A DNA stretch of 64,000 bases. Origin: Sphingopyxis alaskensis RB2256 (lineage in GTDB: Bacteria; Pseudomonadota; Alphaproteobacteria; Sphingomonadales; Sphingomonadaceae). This document shows positions 8,081 to 16,467 of this stretch, in pieces. The stretch covers positions 1,426,001-1,490,000 of the forward strand of contig NC_008048.1 of the NCBI RefSeq assembly GCF_000013985.1, written 5' to 3'. The translations under genes were made by a program, and so were the position numbers. The notes below the pieces were generated by a model. The model searched no databases and had not been told where the DNA came from. It worked only from the letters and a program-made list of their open reading frames with translations. The stretch's first letter is position 1; every line of letters begins with the position of its first letter.

Positions 8081-9279
8081 CGAACCTTCGCCTCCATGCT
8101 TTCGGGCAGCGTGATCCCCGGCAGCGGCGCGGGCGCCGTGCCTTTGAGGTCGGCGGGCGACGGCTTCGCCGCGCTTTGCGGCATCGCCATGTCGGGCAGG
8201 TTCAGCGACAGCACGCCGACATCGTCGTTGACGATCGCGTCGCCCGACCCGTCCCACAGCACCGGCGGGAGCGTGCCACCCATCGCCGCGGCAATCTCCG
8301 CGCCGCCCGGAAAGGCGGGGGCATAGCCCGCCTTGCCATGCTGATTGTCGCGCACGACGATCGCGCGCGGCAACGGCTGATATTTCGGGTCTTTATGCTC
8401 GTAGCGATAGCCGACGATCATCACATTGGCGGTGCCGTTCTGGTCGAAGATATTGTCGAAAATCTCGACATTGCGGTTCGCCATCACCAGCACGCCGGTC
8501 CCCGTCGGCACACTCGCGACGATATTGCCCGCCGGCGCGAAATTGGGGACGCTGTTGTCGCTGACGATGTTCGAAAAGACGCGGACATTGTGCCCGCCCT
8601 GCATCGGCAGGCTGGGCAGGTCGAACACCAGGATGCCGCCCGTGTTGCGGTTGGCGATATTGTCGTGAACATCGGCGTTATAGCTGTTCTCGATCTCGAT
8701 CCCCGCGACATTTTCGGTCACGACCGATTCGCGCACGACGATATTTTTCGACTGACCGACATAGATGCCGGCGTCCGACGCGCCGCGGACATAGACGCTG
8801 TCGACGAGGACGTCGGTGCTTTCGACCGGATAAATGCCGTAGGCGCCGTTGGTCGCCTTTGGTCCCGCGGTCCATTCGACGCGCAGCTTGTGATAGACGA
8901 TGCGGTCGGCGCCCTTCGACTTGATGCCGTCGCCCTTGGTATTGAGTACCGCGAAATTGGTGAGCAGCACATCGTCGCTGGTGACGAGCAGCCCCTCGCC
9001 CGCGCCCTGCTGCCCCGAAAAGTCGAGGATCGATCCGCCCTCGCCCGTTCCCGCGCCGCGCAGGGTGACATTGGCGACGTCGAGCGACAGCCCGTCGGTC
9101 AGCTTCCACACCCCCGCGCCCAGCTCCACCACATCGCCGGGCTGCGCGAGGATCAGCGCTTCCTGCAATTTTTCGTTCGCGTCGGCGGCATCGGCGCTGA
9201 CGCTGATCGTTCTGGCGGATGCAGGCATCGCCAGCGCGAGCGCGGCGCCGAAAGGCACGACGAGATGATGGAATCGCAT
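8077..9279 (-). CDS. Secreted parallel beta-helix repeat protein
   Basis: 400 residues: signal peptide (LVVPFGAALALAMPASA), then an opening segment LQEALILAQPGDVVELGAG typical of right-handed beta-helix proteins. Successive rungs rich in Asn/Asp/Val follow (VRESVVTENVAGIEIENS, DNIANRNTGGILVF). Such folds often bind or cleave polysaccharide, but no lyase catalytic set is obvious. ATG 9279 has a GGGAGA ribosome site just upstream. It is coupled by a 4-bp overlap to the diheme lipoprotein and is probably its functional partner. Confidence 0.83.
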   Translation of the reverse strand: MRFHHLVVPFGAALALAMPASARTISVSADAADANEKLQEALILAQPGDVVELGAGVWKLTDGLSLDVANVTLRGAGTGEGGSILDFSGQQGAGEGLLVTSDDVLLTNFAVLNTKGDGIKSKGADRIVYHKLRVEWTAGPKATNGAYGIYPVESTDVLVDSVYVRGASDAGIYVGQSKNIVVRESVVTENVAGIEIENSYNADVHDNIANRNTGGILVFDLPSLPMQGGHNVRVFSNIVSDNSVPNFAPAGNIVASVPTGTGVLVMANRNVEIFDNIFDQNGTANVMIVGYRYEHKDPKYQPLPRAIVVRDNQHGKAGYAPAFPGGAEIAAAMGGTLPPVLWDGSGDAIVNDDVGVLSLNLPDMAMPQSAAKPSPADLKGTAPAPLPGITLPESMEAKVR

Positions 9280-9372
9280 CAGACTCTCCCTTGTTTTTTG
9301 CCAGCATGGTGCAAGACTGGGGCAAAGCCAAGCCGCTTGCCGACAGGCTGGTCGCTGCCGGGGGAGGTCGCA

Positions 9373-9786
9373 TTGTTTCTCCGAATTGTCCTGGCGCTCG
9401 GCGCCTTTATCGCCGTGCCGTCGCTCGCCGCCGCGCCATCCGCCCTCGCGGGCCGCTGGAAAACCGACGACGGCAAAGGGATCGTGGTGATGAGCCCATG
9501 CGGCGCAAAGATGTGCGGCCATATCGAGCGGCTGCTCATCAAACAGCCCGCGGGCGGCCAGCTCGACGAGCGCAACCCCGACAAGACCAAGCGCGGCCGC
9601 CAGGTAACGGGCCTGCGCATCTATTGGGATCTCGCCCCGCACGGCGACGGCTGGAAAGGGCAGGGCTACAGCCCCGAGGACGGCCGCTATTACAAGGCGC
9701 ATCTGAGCGTGAAGGGCGACCGGATGACCATGAAGGGCTGCGTCGCGGTCTTCTGCCGCACGGTGACTTGGACGCGCGTGGGGTAA
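9373..9786 (+). CDS. DUF2147 secreted protein
   Basis: 137 residues: signal peptide (LRIVLALGAFIAVPSLAAA), then the DUF2147 pattern, LAGRWKTDDGKGIVVM at the start, a CGAKMCGHIERL turn and GCVAVFCRTVTWTRV at the end. These are small periplasmic beta-barrel proteins of unknown function. The start is a TTG at 9373, chosen because GGGGAGG (9361-9367) lies five bases upstream and because the signal peptide begins there; no ATG fits. It stands alone, divergent from the beta-helix gene. Confidence 0.78.
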   Translation: MFLRIVLALGAFIAVPSLAAAPSALAGRWKTDDGKGIVVMSPCGAKMCGHIERLLIKQPAGGQLDERNPDKTKRGRQVTGLRIYWDLAPHGDGWKGQGYSPEDGRYYKAHLSVKGDRMTMKGCVAVFCRTVTWTRVG

Positions 9787-9800
9787 CGCCGCACCTCTCG

Positions 9801-9887
9801 TTCCGTTCGTGTCGAGCGAAGTCGAGACACCCAACGAACGGGCGCCTAGCCGGAGGGGCATCTCGACTTCGCTCGATGCGAGCGGAA
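9801..9887. repeat. Intergenic palindrome, TCGAGCGAAGTCGAGA type
   Basis: A perfect 16-bp inverted repeat: TCGAGCGAAGTCGAGA at 9812-9827 and TCTCGACTTCGCTCGA at 9861-9876. The outer TTCCG/CGGAA ends are at 9801-9805 and 9883-9887. It lies between the convergent DUF2147 and racemase genes and could also terminate transcription. It resembles the dispersed palindromes common in sphingomonad genomes. Confidence 0.8.
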
Positions 9888-9896
9888 ATAAGGGGC

Positions 9897-10595
9897 TTAC
9901 GCCCCCTCGCCCAAAACCCAATCCACCCCCGCCGCGACGTGAATCCGCGTCGTGTCATAGATCGGCAGAAGATTGGCGTCGGGATCGACGAGCATCACCA
10001 GCTCGGTACAGGCAAGGACGATCGCCTGAATATCCTGTTTGGCGATGTCGGTGATAAAGGTTTTCATCGTGCGCCGCGAGGCTTCGTTGACCTTGCCCAG
10101 CATCAGCTCTTCGTAGATGATCCGGTCGATTTCGTCGGCGCGCGTCGCGTCATAGGGCGCAAGCGTCAGCCCGTGGCGCACGAGCCGCTGGCGAAACCAC
10201 GCCTCGGTCATCACGTTGCGCGTGCCGATCACCGCCGCCGCCTTGACCCCGTCGGCCTTCATCTTCTCGCCGGTTTCGTCGACGATGTGGATGAGCGGGA
10301 TCGAGATGGCCGCCGCAACATCCTCGGCGACCTTGTGCATCGAATTGGCGGCAATCATCAGCGCGGTCGCGCCCGCCGCCTCCAGCCGCTGCGCCGACCC
10401 GATCAACACCTCTTTGGCATGCGCCCATTGTTCATCGGTGGTGATCCGCGACAGGTCGCAATAGTTCAGGCTTTCCATCAGAATCGGCGCCGAACAGCCG
10501 GTGCCGAGGCGCTTCTGCACGCCCTTGTTGAGATGGCGGTAATAAAGCTCGGTCGACGCCCAGCTCATGCCGCCGATCAGGCCGATTTTGCGCAT
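9897..10595 (-). CDS. Aspartate/glutamate racemase-family protein (one catalytic Cys missing)
   Basis: A 232-residue protein close in layout to E. coli YgeA: GLIGGMSWAST at the start, then ANSMHK, IYEELMLGK, ACTELVML and YDTTRIHV. In PLP-independent racemases two Cys act on opposite faces of the substrate. The second is present (Cys196 in ACTE), but the first position, just before Asn84, is Ala83. YgeA-type enzymes carry Thr here and have altered substrate specificity. Activity could be restricted to one enantiomer, lost, or changed to another reaction. Standalone gene. Confidence 0.82.
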   Translation of the reverse strand: MRKIGLIGGMSWASTELYYRHLNKGVQKRLGTGCSAPILMESLNYCDLSRITTDEQWAHAKEVLIGSAQRLEAAGATALMIAANSMHKVAEDVAAAISIPLIHIVDETGEKMKADGVKAAAVIGTRNVMTEAWFRQRLVRHGLTLAPYDATRADEIDRIIYEELMLGKVNEASRRTMKTFITDIAKQDIQAIVLACTELVMLVDPDANLLPIYDTTRIHVAAGVDWVLGEGA

Positions 10596-10617
10596 AACGA
10601 ATCCATGCCCCTTTTAT

Positions 10618-10695
10618 CGTCACCCCGGCGAAGGCCGGGGTCTCGACGTTGCTATCCAACGCGAGGTCGAGATCCCGGCCTTCGCCGGGATGACG
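10618..10695. repeat. Intergenic palindrome, CGTCACCCCGGCGAAGG type
   Basis: A 78-bp imperfect palindrome running from CGTCACCCCGGCGAAGGCC to GGCCTTCGCCGGGATGACG, with inner GTCTCGAC/GTCGAGAT arms. It belongs to the same family as the elements at 62269-62345 and, as shorter or diverged forms, 15526-15549, 39103-39181 and 44645-44666. It occupies the gap upstream of the racemase gene and downstream of pntB. Confidence 0.85.
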
Positions 10696-10717
10696 ATTCG
10701 GGTCAATGGTTGTGGGG

Positions 10718-12199
10718 TCAGTGCCCGCTGCCGCTCAGCGCCTTGACGATATCATCGGTCATTTTCTTGGCGTCGCCGAGCAGCATCATCGTCTGGTCCA
10801 TGTAGAACACATCATTGTCGACGCCGGCATAGCCGACCCCGCCCATCGAGCGCTTCACGAACAACACGGTCTTCGCCTTTTCGACGTCGAGCACCGGCAT
10901 CCCGTAAATCGGCGAACTCTTGTCGGTCTTGGCCGCCGGGTTGGTGACGTCGTTCGCCCCGATGACGAAGGCGACGTCGCACTGGGCGAACTCGCCATTG
11001 ATGTCTTCCAGTTCGAACACCTCGTCATAGGGCACATTCGCCTCGGCGAGCAGCACGTTCATATGCCCAGGCATCCGCCCCGCGACAGGGTGGATCGCAT
11101 ATTTGACGTTGACGCCTTCCTTCTTGAGCAGGTCGGCCATTTCCCTGAGCGCGTGCTGCGCCTGCGCCACCGCCATGCCGTAACCGGGAACGATGATGAC
11201 ATTTTCGGCCTGGCTCATCAGGAAAGCGGCGTCGTCGGCGCTGCCCGGCTTCCACGGGCGCTGTTCCTTCGCACCGCCCGCGCCCGCCGCCGCGTCGGCG
11301 CCAAAGCCGCCCGCGATCACGCTGATGAAGCTGCGGTTCATCGCGCGGCACATGATGTACGACAGGATCGCACCCGACGAACCGACGAGCGCGCCGGTGA
11401 TGATCATCGCGGTGTTGCCGAGGGTGAAGCCCATCGCCGCGGCGGCCCAGCCCGAATAGCTGTTGAGCATCGACACGACGACCGGCATGTCCGCCCCGCC
11501 AATCGGGATGATGAGCAGGAAGCCGATGAGGAAGCTGAGCGCCGTGACGGTCCAGAATACCCATGGCGACTGGTCGAAGGTGAAATAGGCGACGAGGCCG
11601 ATGATCGCGGCGAGCGTGCCCAGATTGATGACATGCCGCGCGGGCAGCAGGATCGGCGCGCCCGACATATTGCCGTTGAGCTTGAGGAAGGCGATGACCG
11701 ATCCCGAAAAGGTGATCGCGCCGATTGCGACGCCGAGGCCCATTTCGATACGGCTGACCGTGAAGATCTGTCCCGCGGCATCGGCGATGCCGAACGCCTG
11801 CGGATTGAGATAGGCCGCCGCCGCGACCGCCACGGCGGCGAGGCCGACGAGGCTGTGGAACGCCGCGACAAGCTGCGGCATCGCGGTCATCGCGATGCGC
11901 CGCGCCATGACGATGCCGATCACCGCGCCGATGCCGATGGCGACAAGGATTTCGGTCAACGCCACGCTGTCGAGCGCTCCGCCGTCGAGGCGGGGGACAT
12001 GCATCAACAGCGTGGTGACGACCGCGATCGTCATCCCCGCCATGCCGAAGCGGTTGCCGCGCTGCGACGACGCCGGCGACGACAGGCCGCGCAGCGCGAG
12101 GATGAAGAAGACGCCCGACACGAGATAGGCGATCGCCGCCCACGGGTTCACCGCGCCGTGGCCGCCGGCCGCGGCGGCAAGGATGGGCTGGAAATCCAT
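10718..12199 (-). CDS. pntB: NAD(P) transhydrogenase subunit beta
   Basis: 493 residues. The N-terminal half is the multi-helix membrane domain that carries protons (AYLVSGVFFILALRGLS onward). The C-terminal half is the NADP(H)-binding domain III with GYGMAVAQAQ, the RMPGHMNVLLAEA segment and GANDVTNPAA. The enzyme uses the proton gradient to reduce NADP+ with NADH. The alpha-2 membrane gene lies one base upstream of the start region. The soluble NAD-binding alpha-1 gene expected before it is not in this locus. Confidence 0.96.
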   Translation of the reverse strand: MDFQPILAAAAGGHGAVNPWAAIAYLVSGVFFILALRGLSSPASSQRGNRFGMAGMTIAVVTTLLMHVPRLDGGALDSVALTEILVAIGIGAVIGIVMARRIAMTAMPQLVAAFHSLVGLAAVAVAAAAYLNPQAFGIADAAGQIFTVSRIEMGLGVAIGAITFSGSVIAFLKLNGNMSGAPILLPARHVINLGTLAAIIGLVAYFTFDQSPWVFWTVTALSFLIGFLLIIPIGGADMPVVVSMLNSYSGWAAAAMGFTLGNTAMIITGALVGSSGAILSYIMCRAMNRSFISVIAGGFGADAAAGAGGAKEQRPWKPGSADDAAFLMSQAENVIIVPGYGMAVAQAQHALREMADLLKKEGVNVKYAIHPVAGRMPGHMNVLLAEANVPYDEVFELEDINGEFAQCDVAFVIGANDVTNPAAKTDKSSPIYGMPVLDVEKAKTVLFVKRSMGGVGYAGVDNDVFYMDQTMMLLGDAKKMTDDIVKALSGSGH

Positions 12200-12200
12200 C

Positions 12201-12482
12201 TCAGCGCTCCTTCTTCTTGTACATCGCCAGCATGCGCGCGGTGACCGCGAAACCGCCGAAGATATTGACGCTCGCCATCACGACCGCCGCAAGGCCCAGC
12301 CATTTCGACGAGGCCGATCCCGCCGCCGCGGCGGCGATCAGCGCGCCGACGATGATCACCGACGAAATCGCGTTGGTGACGCTCATCAGCGGCGTGTGCA
12401 GCGCCGGCGTCACCGACCAGACGACGAAATAGCCGACGAAGCACGCCAGCACGAAAATCGAAAAAATGGCGATAAAATCCAC
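12201..12482 (-). CDS. pntAB: NAD(P) transhydrogenase alpha subunit, membrane part (alpha-2)
   Basis: 93 residues with three to four membrane helices (FIAIFSIFVLACFVGYFVVW; ISSVIIVGALIAAAAAG; AVVMASVNIFGGFAV) and the conserved TPALHTPLMSVTNAIS segment. This is the small membrane piece of the alpha subunit in organisms with a three-gene transhydrogenase. I placed the start at GTG 12482, which has GGGGAG 5-7 bases upstream and gives the family's usual length; the ATG at 12515 would add charged residues ahead of helix 1. It abuts pntB. Confidence 0.9.
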   Translation of the reverse strand: MDFIAIFSIFVLACFVGYFVVWSVTPALHTPLMSVTNAISSVIIVGALIAAAAAGSASSKWLGLAAVVMASVNIFGGFAVTARMLAMYKKKER

Positions 12483-12978
12483 CGCGCGCTCCCCTGCTGA
12501 TTCCGCTTGGCGCACCTCTTGCCGTGGCGACGCCAGCCTGTCGACTCCTAAGCTGTCAAAAAAGAAGCGCCGACATTTCCCAAGGCGGCCGATTCAGGCA
12601 CAATTCGAAATAAAATGTCATCGCCGAAGCCCTTGGCTCGATCAACAGAAGCCGGCTTGGTTGTGGCAACGGTCGGCGTCCGCTTCGGCTGTGCCGGGCC
12701 GGACGTGCGAGCCGGTCGGCGCCGGGGACACGCAATCCTTCCAAAGGTCAGGGAAGTTCAGCCTCTTGATGCCCCCGGTTTTCCGCGTCCGACTCCTGCC
12801 CGCCTCCCCACGCCGACAGCGACCGCCTTTGTCGACATGTTGAAAGAACCGCGGCGAAGGCAGGCACAGCCGGGGCATGTAGGACAGTGCTTTTTTGGGC
12901 GGCGGACGACCGGGATGACGGGAGGGGGTGTGGGCTTTTGCACTGGCAAGATACGCGCCCTGCCCTATATCCGGCCCC
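12483..12978. other. 496-bp stretch with no supported gene
   Basis: It lies between the divergent alpha-2 transhydrogenase gene and aguB. Short open frames exist on both strands (for example minus 12556-12744 and 12758-12949), but none has a convincing ribosome site or a recognisable product. Nothing resembling the transhydrogenase alpha-1 subunit is present. It must hold the promoters for both flanking genes and may contain decayed sequence. Confidence 0.6.
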
Positions 12979-13830
12979 ATGACCCGCACCATCACCGTTG
13001 CCGCGTTGCAGCTTGCCCTGCCCGGCCCCGTCGAACCGAACATCAAGGCTGTCACCGCGCTTGTCGAGGCAGCGGCGGCAAGGGGCGCGCAGATCATCCT
13101 GCCACCCGAACTCTTCGAAGGCCCCTATTTCTGCCAGGTCGAGGAAGAGGAGTTGTTCGCCACCGCACGGCCGACGGCCGAGCATCCGAGCGTCGTCGCG
13201 ATGCAGGCGCTCGCCGCGAAGTGCAAGGTCGCGATCCCGACGAGCTTTTTCGAACGCGACGGGCATCATTATTACAATACGCTGGCGATGATCGGTCCCG
13301 ACGGCGGGATCATGGGCACCTACCGCAAGTCGCACATCCCCGACGGGCCGGGTTACGAAGAAAAATATTATTTCCGCCCCGGCAACACCGGCTTCAAGAT
13401 CTGGGAGGTCTTCGACACCCGCATCGGCGTCGGCGTCTGCTGGGACCAATGGTATCCCGAATGCGCGCGCGCGATGGCGTTGATGGGCGCCGAACTGCTC
13501 TTCTACCCGACGGCGATCGGCAGCGAACCCTATGACGCCGACCTCGACACCAGCCGTATGTGGCGCCGCGCGATGCAGGGTCATGCCGTGTCGAACTGTA
13601 TGCCCGTCATCGCAGCGAACCGCATCGGAACGGAGGGCGACGCGCGTTTCTATGGCCACAGCTTCATCGCCGACGAATGGGGCGATCTGACGCAGGCGTT
13701 TGGCGCCAGCGAAACGGGTGCGCTCGTCGAGACGATCGACCTCGACCGCGCGGCAAAGCATCGTGCGGGGATGGGGTTTTTCCGCGACCGGCGACCACAG
13801 CTTTACGGGCGGCTCGTCGAAGACGTCTGA
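12979..13830 (+). CDS. aguB: N-carbamoylputrescine amidase
   Basis: 283-residue nitrilase-superfamily amidase. The Glu-Lys-Cys triad is visible in PPELFEGPYF, YRKSHIPDGPGYEEKYYF and GVCWDQWYPE. The long conserved blocks GNTGFKIWE and FYPTAIGSEP match AguB closely. It hydrolyses N-carbamoylputrescine to putrescine, CO2 and ammonia, the last step of the agmatine route to polyamines. The partner agmatine deiminase (aguA) is not in the window. ATG 12979 gives the usual length; the longer frame from 12928 adds unrelated residues. Confidence 0.93.
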   Translation: MTRTITVAALQLALPGPVEPNIKAVTALVEAAAARGAQIILPPELFEGPYFCQVEEEELFATARPTAEHPSVVAMQALAAKCKVAIPTSFFERDGHHYYNTLAMIGPDGGIMGTYRKSHIPDGPGYEEKYYFRPGNTGFKIWEVFDTRIGVGVCWDQWYPECARAMALMGAELLFYPTAIGSEPYDADLDTSRMWRRAMQGHAVSNCMPVIAANRIGTEGDARFYGHSFIADEWGDLTQAFGASETGALVETIDLDRAAKHRAGMGFFRDRRPQLYGRLVEDV

Positions 13831-13836
13831 CGGCGA

Positions 13837-14460
13837 TCAGGCCTCGAAGCGGCGGATGCTTTCGAGGTCGGCGCGGTCGAGCGGCTGCGTCAGCCACAAC
13901 CCGCCGCGCCCCTCACGCGACCAGCGCACAATCGCGCGGCGGCGGACGCCGCTGGCGAGGACAATGTCCAGTTCGCGACCCACTTCGAAATGCCCGTCGT
14001 GGACGAAGCCCGCCCCATGCTGCGACAGATCGACCAGTTCGATGCGCATTGCCGTGCCATCGTCGGCAACGACCTCTGCCTGCGTGTGTACCGGAAGGCG
14101 CGGCTGACGATAGCCCATCGCGCGCTGCTCCGCCGCCAGTTGCTTCAGTATATCGGCGACATCGACCGCGGTGTCGAACTGCACGCCGCAGCGCCCGCCG
14201 TCGGACCAGACGACCGCGCCGCGCAGCGTCACCGTGTCCGACAAGGCGATTTCGAGCGCTTCACCGACGGTGATCGGGACATCGGCGGCGAGCATCATGC
14301 CGCGGTCGGACATGTTGCGTACGCGCCACAAGCCCGCATCGCCATTGCGTATCACCTTCGCGATGCGCCAGACTGTGCGATAGCGATCGCCGCCGCGGCG
14401 ATCACCCGCCGCTGCAAAATCCTGCTCCCCTGCCGGATCGGAGAAGCGACGTGGATTCAT
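13837..14460 (-). CDS. Tandem PilZ-domain protein
   Basis: 207 residues with two PilZ-like units. The first starts at RRGGDRYRTVWRIAK and has VRNMSDRGMMLAA (the D/NxSxxG element). The second starts around YRQPRLPVHTQAEVV and has LVDLSQHGAGFVH. PilZ domains bind cyclic di-GMP through an RxxxR plus D/NxSxxG pair; the first unit has the better RxxxR-like stretch. A diguanylate cyclase lies 9 kb away but is not linked. ATG 14460 is preceded by AAGGTAG. Convergent with aguB. Confidence 0.8.
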   Translation of the reverse strand: MNPRRFSDPAGEQDFAAAGDRRGGDRYRTVWRIAKVIRNGDAGLWRVRNMSDRGMMLAADVPITVGEALEIALSDTVTLRGAVVWSDGGRCGVQFDTAVDVADILKQLAAEQRAMGYRQPRLPVHTQAEVVADDGTAMRIELVDLSQHGAGFVHDGHFEVGRELDIVLASGVRRRAIVRWSREGRGGLWLTQPLDRADLESIRRFEA

Positions 14461-14734
14461 GTCTTCTACCTTTTCGGGGCAGCCGCGCATGAGGCGTAAC
14501 CCCCTGTCGACACTGCGAAATTATTTGAAACCGTTTGCATATTCACTGGATTTGTCGTGAAAACTCAACGCTATTGCAGATAATCGTTAACATCGTTTCT
14601 ATCGAAATCCGCGCCATGGCATCCGGTCGGGTTACCGGTAGCAATCCTTCGTATTTTACATATTTTACGGTCCCGCCCGACGCACATTAAGCCACGGCGC
14701 CATGCTTTTTTGCGCGCTTCGAGACGGCGCGCCT

Positions 14735-15487
14735 TCAGTATCGCCCCGACAGCAGCGCGCCGGCGCCGGGCACTGCGGTGGGCAGGCCGAGGCGCGTGAG
14801 CATCTGGTGCGCGGTACAGATTGCAGCGGACACGACGGGCAGGCCTGTCGCGTCCTCGATCCGTTGCACCGCGGGAAGCGACGGCATCTGGACGCAGGCC
14901 GACAGGACGAGCGCGTCGATGCCCGACAGATCGAGCCGCTTGCAGTGATCCATAAGCCGCGCCGGGTCCTGATTGGCGACCTCCAGATTATCCGCGATTT
15001 CGAGCGCAAGCCAGTCGCCGACCGCCACCCCTTCCCCCTCGATATAGCCGACGACCATTTCGGTCAGGGGCTTCATATAGGGCGCGACGAGCGCAATGCG
15101 CTTTGCGCCCAGCGTGCCAAGGCCCGCGATAAGCGCCCCCGCGCTGGTGACCACCGGGGCCGGATGGCCATTCTCGACCGTGCGCCGGTGCAGCCGTGCT
15201 TCGGAGACGCGATGATAACCCGTACCCATGCTCATGATCGCGACGAGGCAGGCATAGCCGAGCACATCGACCGCGGCGTCGGACAGTTCGAGCGCGCAAC
15301 GGTCGGAATCGGCGTCCATCGCCGCCAGCTCCTGCTTCGTTACCTTCTTCATCCGCATCCGCGACGAGTGGAAGGTAAAGTGTTCGGGCGCCGCGCCTTC
15401 GCGGGCGCGGAGCAGCGCGGGGATTTCGGTTTCCATCGTGACGTTCGAGCTGGGCACGATCTGCCCGATGCGGATGGGCCTGTTCAT
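14735..15487 (-). CDS. Maleate cis-trans isomerase
   Basis: 250 residues of the Asp/Glu racemase superfamily, maleate isomerase branch. Diagnostic features are VPSSNVTMETE (11-21), the first catalytic Cys80 in GYACLVAIMS and the second, Cys198, in LSACVQMPSLP. The enzyme converts maleate to fumarate. It is the last gene of the operon that contains a ring-cleaving bicupin and an FAH-family hydrolase, where it would channel maleate into the TCA cycle. A 71-bp gap with a small palindrome separates it from the FAH gene. An arylmalonate decarboxylase-like role is a less likely alternative. Confidence 0.82.
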   Translation of the reverse strand: MNRPIRIGQIVPSSNVTMETEIPALLRAREGAAPEHFTFHSSRMRMKKVTKQELAAMDADSDRCALELSDAAVDVLGYACLVAIMSMGTGYHRVSEARLHRRTVENGHPAPVVTSAGALIAGLGTLGAKRIALVAPYMKPLTEMVVGYIEGEGVAVGDWLALEIADNLEVANQDPARLMDHCKRLDLSGIDALVLSACVQMPSLPAVQRIEDATGLPVVSAAICTAHQMLTRLGLPTAVPGAGALLSGRY

Positions 15488-15525
15488 ATATTGCCTCGAA
15501 ACATCCTGCATAAAGTGTGAGACCG

Positions 15526-15549
15526 TCATCCCGACCTTTGCCGGGATGC
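15526..15549. repeat. Short palindrome between FAH and maleate isomerase genes
   Basis: CATCCCG and CGGGATG arms flank a loop containing ACCTTTGC, a reduced form of the CGTCATCCCGGC...GCCGGGATGAC family seen at 10618 and 62269. It may act as an mRNA-stability or attenuation hairpin inside the operon. Confidence 0.55.
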
Positions 15550-15558
15550 AAAAAAGGG

Positions 15559-16467
15559 TCAGACCGCGACAACCGGGTTGCGGAGTGTGCCGATGCCTTC
15601 GACGGTGCATTCGACGACATCGCCGGGCCACAGAAACTCCTGCGGATCGCGCCCCGCGCCGACCCCGGCGGGCGTTCCGGTCGCGATGATGTCGCCGGGT
15701 TCGAGCGTCATCACACGGGCAATGTCAGCGATCAGCTGGGGCACGTTGAACAGCATGAAGCGCGTGTTGCTGTTCTGCTTTTCCACTCCGTTCACATGGG
15801 TGAGGATATTGAGATTATGCGGGTCGCCGATCTCGTCGGCGGTGACGATGCATGGCCCCATGGGGGCAAAGCTGTCCTGCCCTTTCGAGACGATCCATTG
15901 CCCGGCGCGGCGGCAGTCACGCGCCGACACATCGTTGATGACGGTATAGCCGAACACGTGGTTCAGCGCGTCGGCCTCGGCCACGCCGCGCGCGGTACTG
16001 CCGATGATCACCGCCAATTCAGTTTCCCAGTCGAGTTGCTGTGTCACTTTCGCATTGTGACGGATCGGGTCGTTCCACGCGGCGACGGCCGTGGGCGGCT
16101 TCGAGAAGATCACCGGCTGCTGCGGCAGTTCGTGCGCGGTATCGAGCGCGCGGGCGGATTCGGCGACATGCTCGGTATAGTTAAGCCCGATGCCGAAGAT
16201 ATTCTTGCGCGGGCGCGGGATCGGCGCGAGCAAGGTGACATTGCCCTGGGGCAGCGAAGTGCCGAGCAGGTCGGCGGGCGTCGCGCTTTCGACCGCTTCG
16301 CGCAGGAAGCGCGGGCCGATCGGTCCCAGGTCGATGAAATCGAGCATCGTCGATGGCAAATCCTGCCCGATCGCATCGCCGAAATAATCGACATCGATCA
16401 CAAGGCCGTCGTGGAGAAGGCCCAGCCGCGGTTCGGTTTCGACCGTGCGATATGTTACGAAGCGCAT
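15559..16467 (-). CDS. Fumarylacetoacetate hydrolase-family acylpyruvate hydrolase
   Basis: 302 residues of the FAH superfamily: FGIGLNYTEHV opens the catalytic domain, DWETELAVIIG carries two acidic metal ligands, and NDVSARD and GDIIATGTPAGVG are family blocks. These enzymes split C-C bonds of acylpyruvates such as fumarylpyruvate or maleylpyruvate. Placed directly behind a gentisate-type dioxygenase (13-bp overlap) and before a maleate isomerase, it most likely cleaves the ring-fission product to pyruvate plus a C4 acid or its amide. ATG 16467 was chosen because the domain starts there. Confidence 0.87.
   Translation of the reverse strand: MRFVTYRTVETEPRLGLLHDGLVIDVDYFGDAIGQDLPSTMLDFIDLGPIGPRFLREAVESATPADLLGTSLPQGNVTLLAPIPRPRKNIFGIGLNYTEHVAESARALDTAHELPQQPVIFSKPPTAVAAWNDPIRHNAKVTQQLDWETELAVIIGSTARGVAEADALNHVFGYTVINDVSARDCRRAGQWIVSKGQDSFAPMGPCIVTADEIGDPHNLNILTHVNGVEKQNSNTRFMLFNVPQLIADIARVMTLEPGDIIATGTPAGVGAGRDPQEFLWPGDVVECTVEGIGTLRNPVVAV

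Noticed and set aside
10706..12244. 512-codon plus-strand frame
   Set aside because: Antisense to pntB; composition is Arg/Asp/His-rich shadow sequence.
12556..12949. Short minus-strand frames, one with a Cys-rich stretch
   Set aside because: No ribosome site, no family, and the Cys cluster is in a low-complexity reading; kept only as part of the gene-free region.
14735..15487. Maleate isomerase as an aspartate/glutamate racemase
   Set aside because: The VPSSNVTMETE start and the context of gentisate-type enzymes fit maleate isomerase better.
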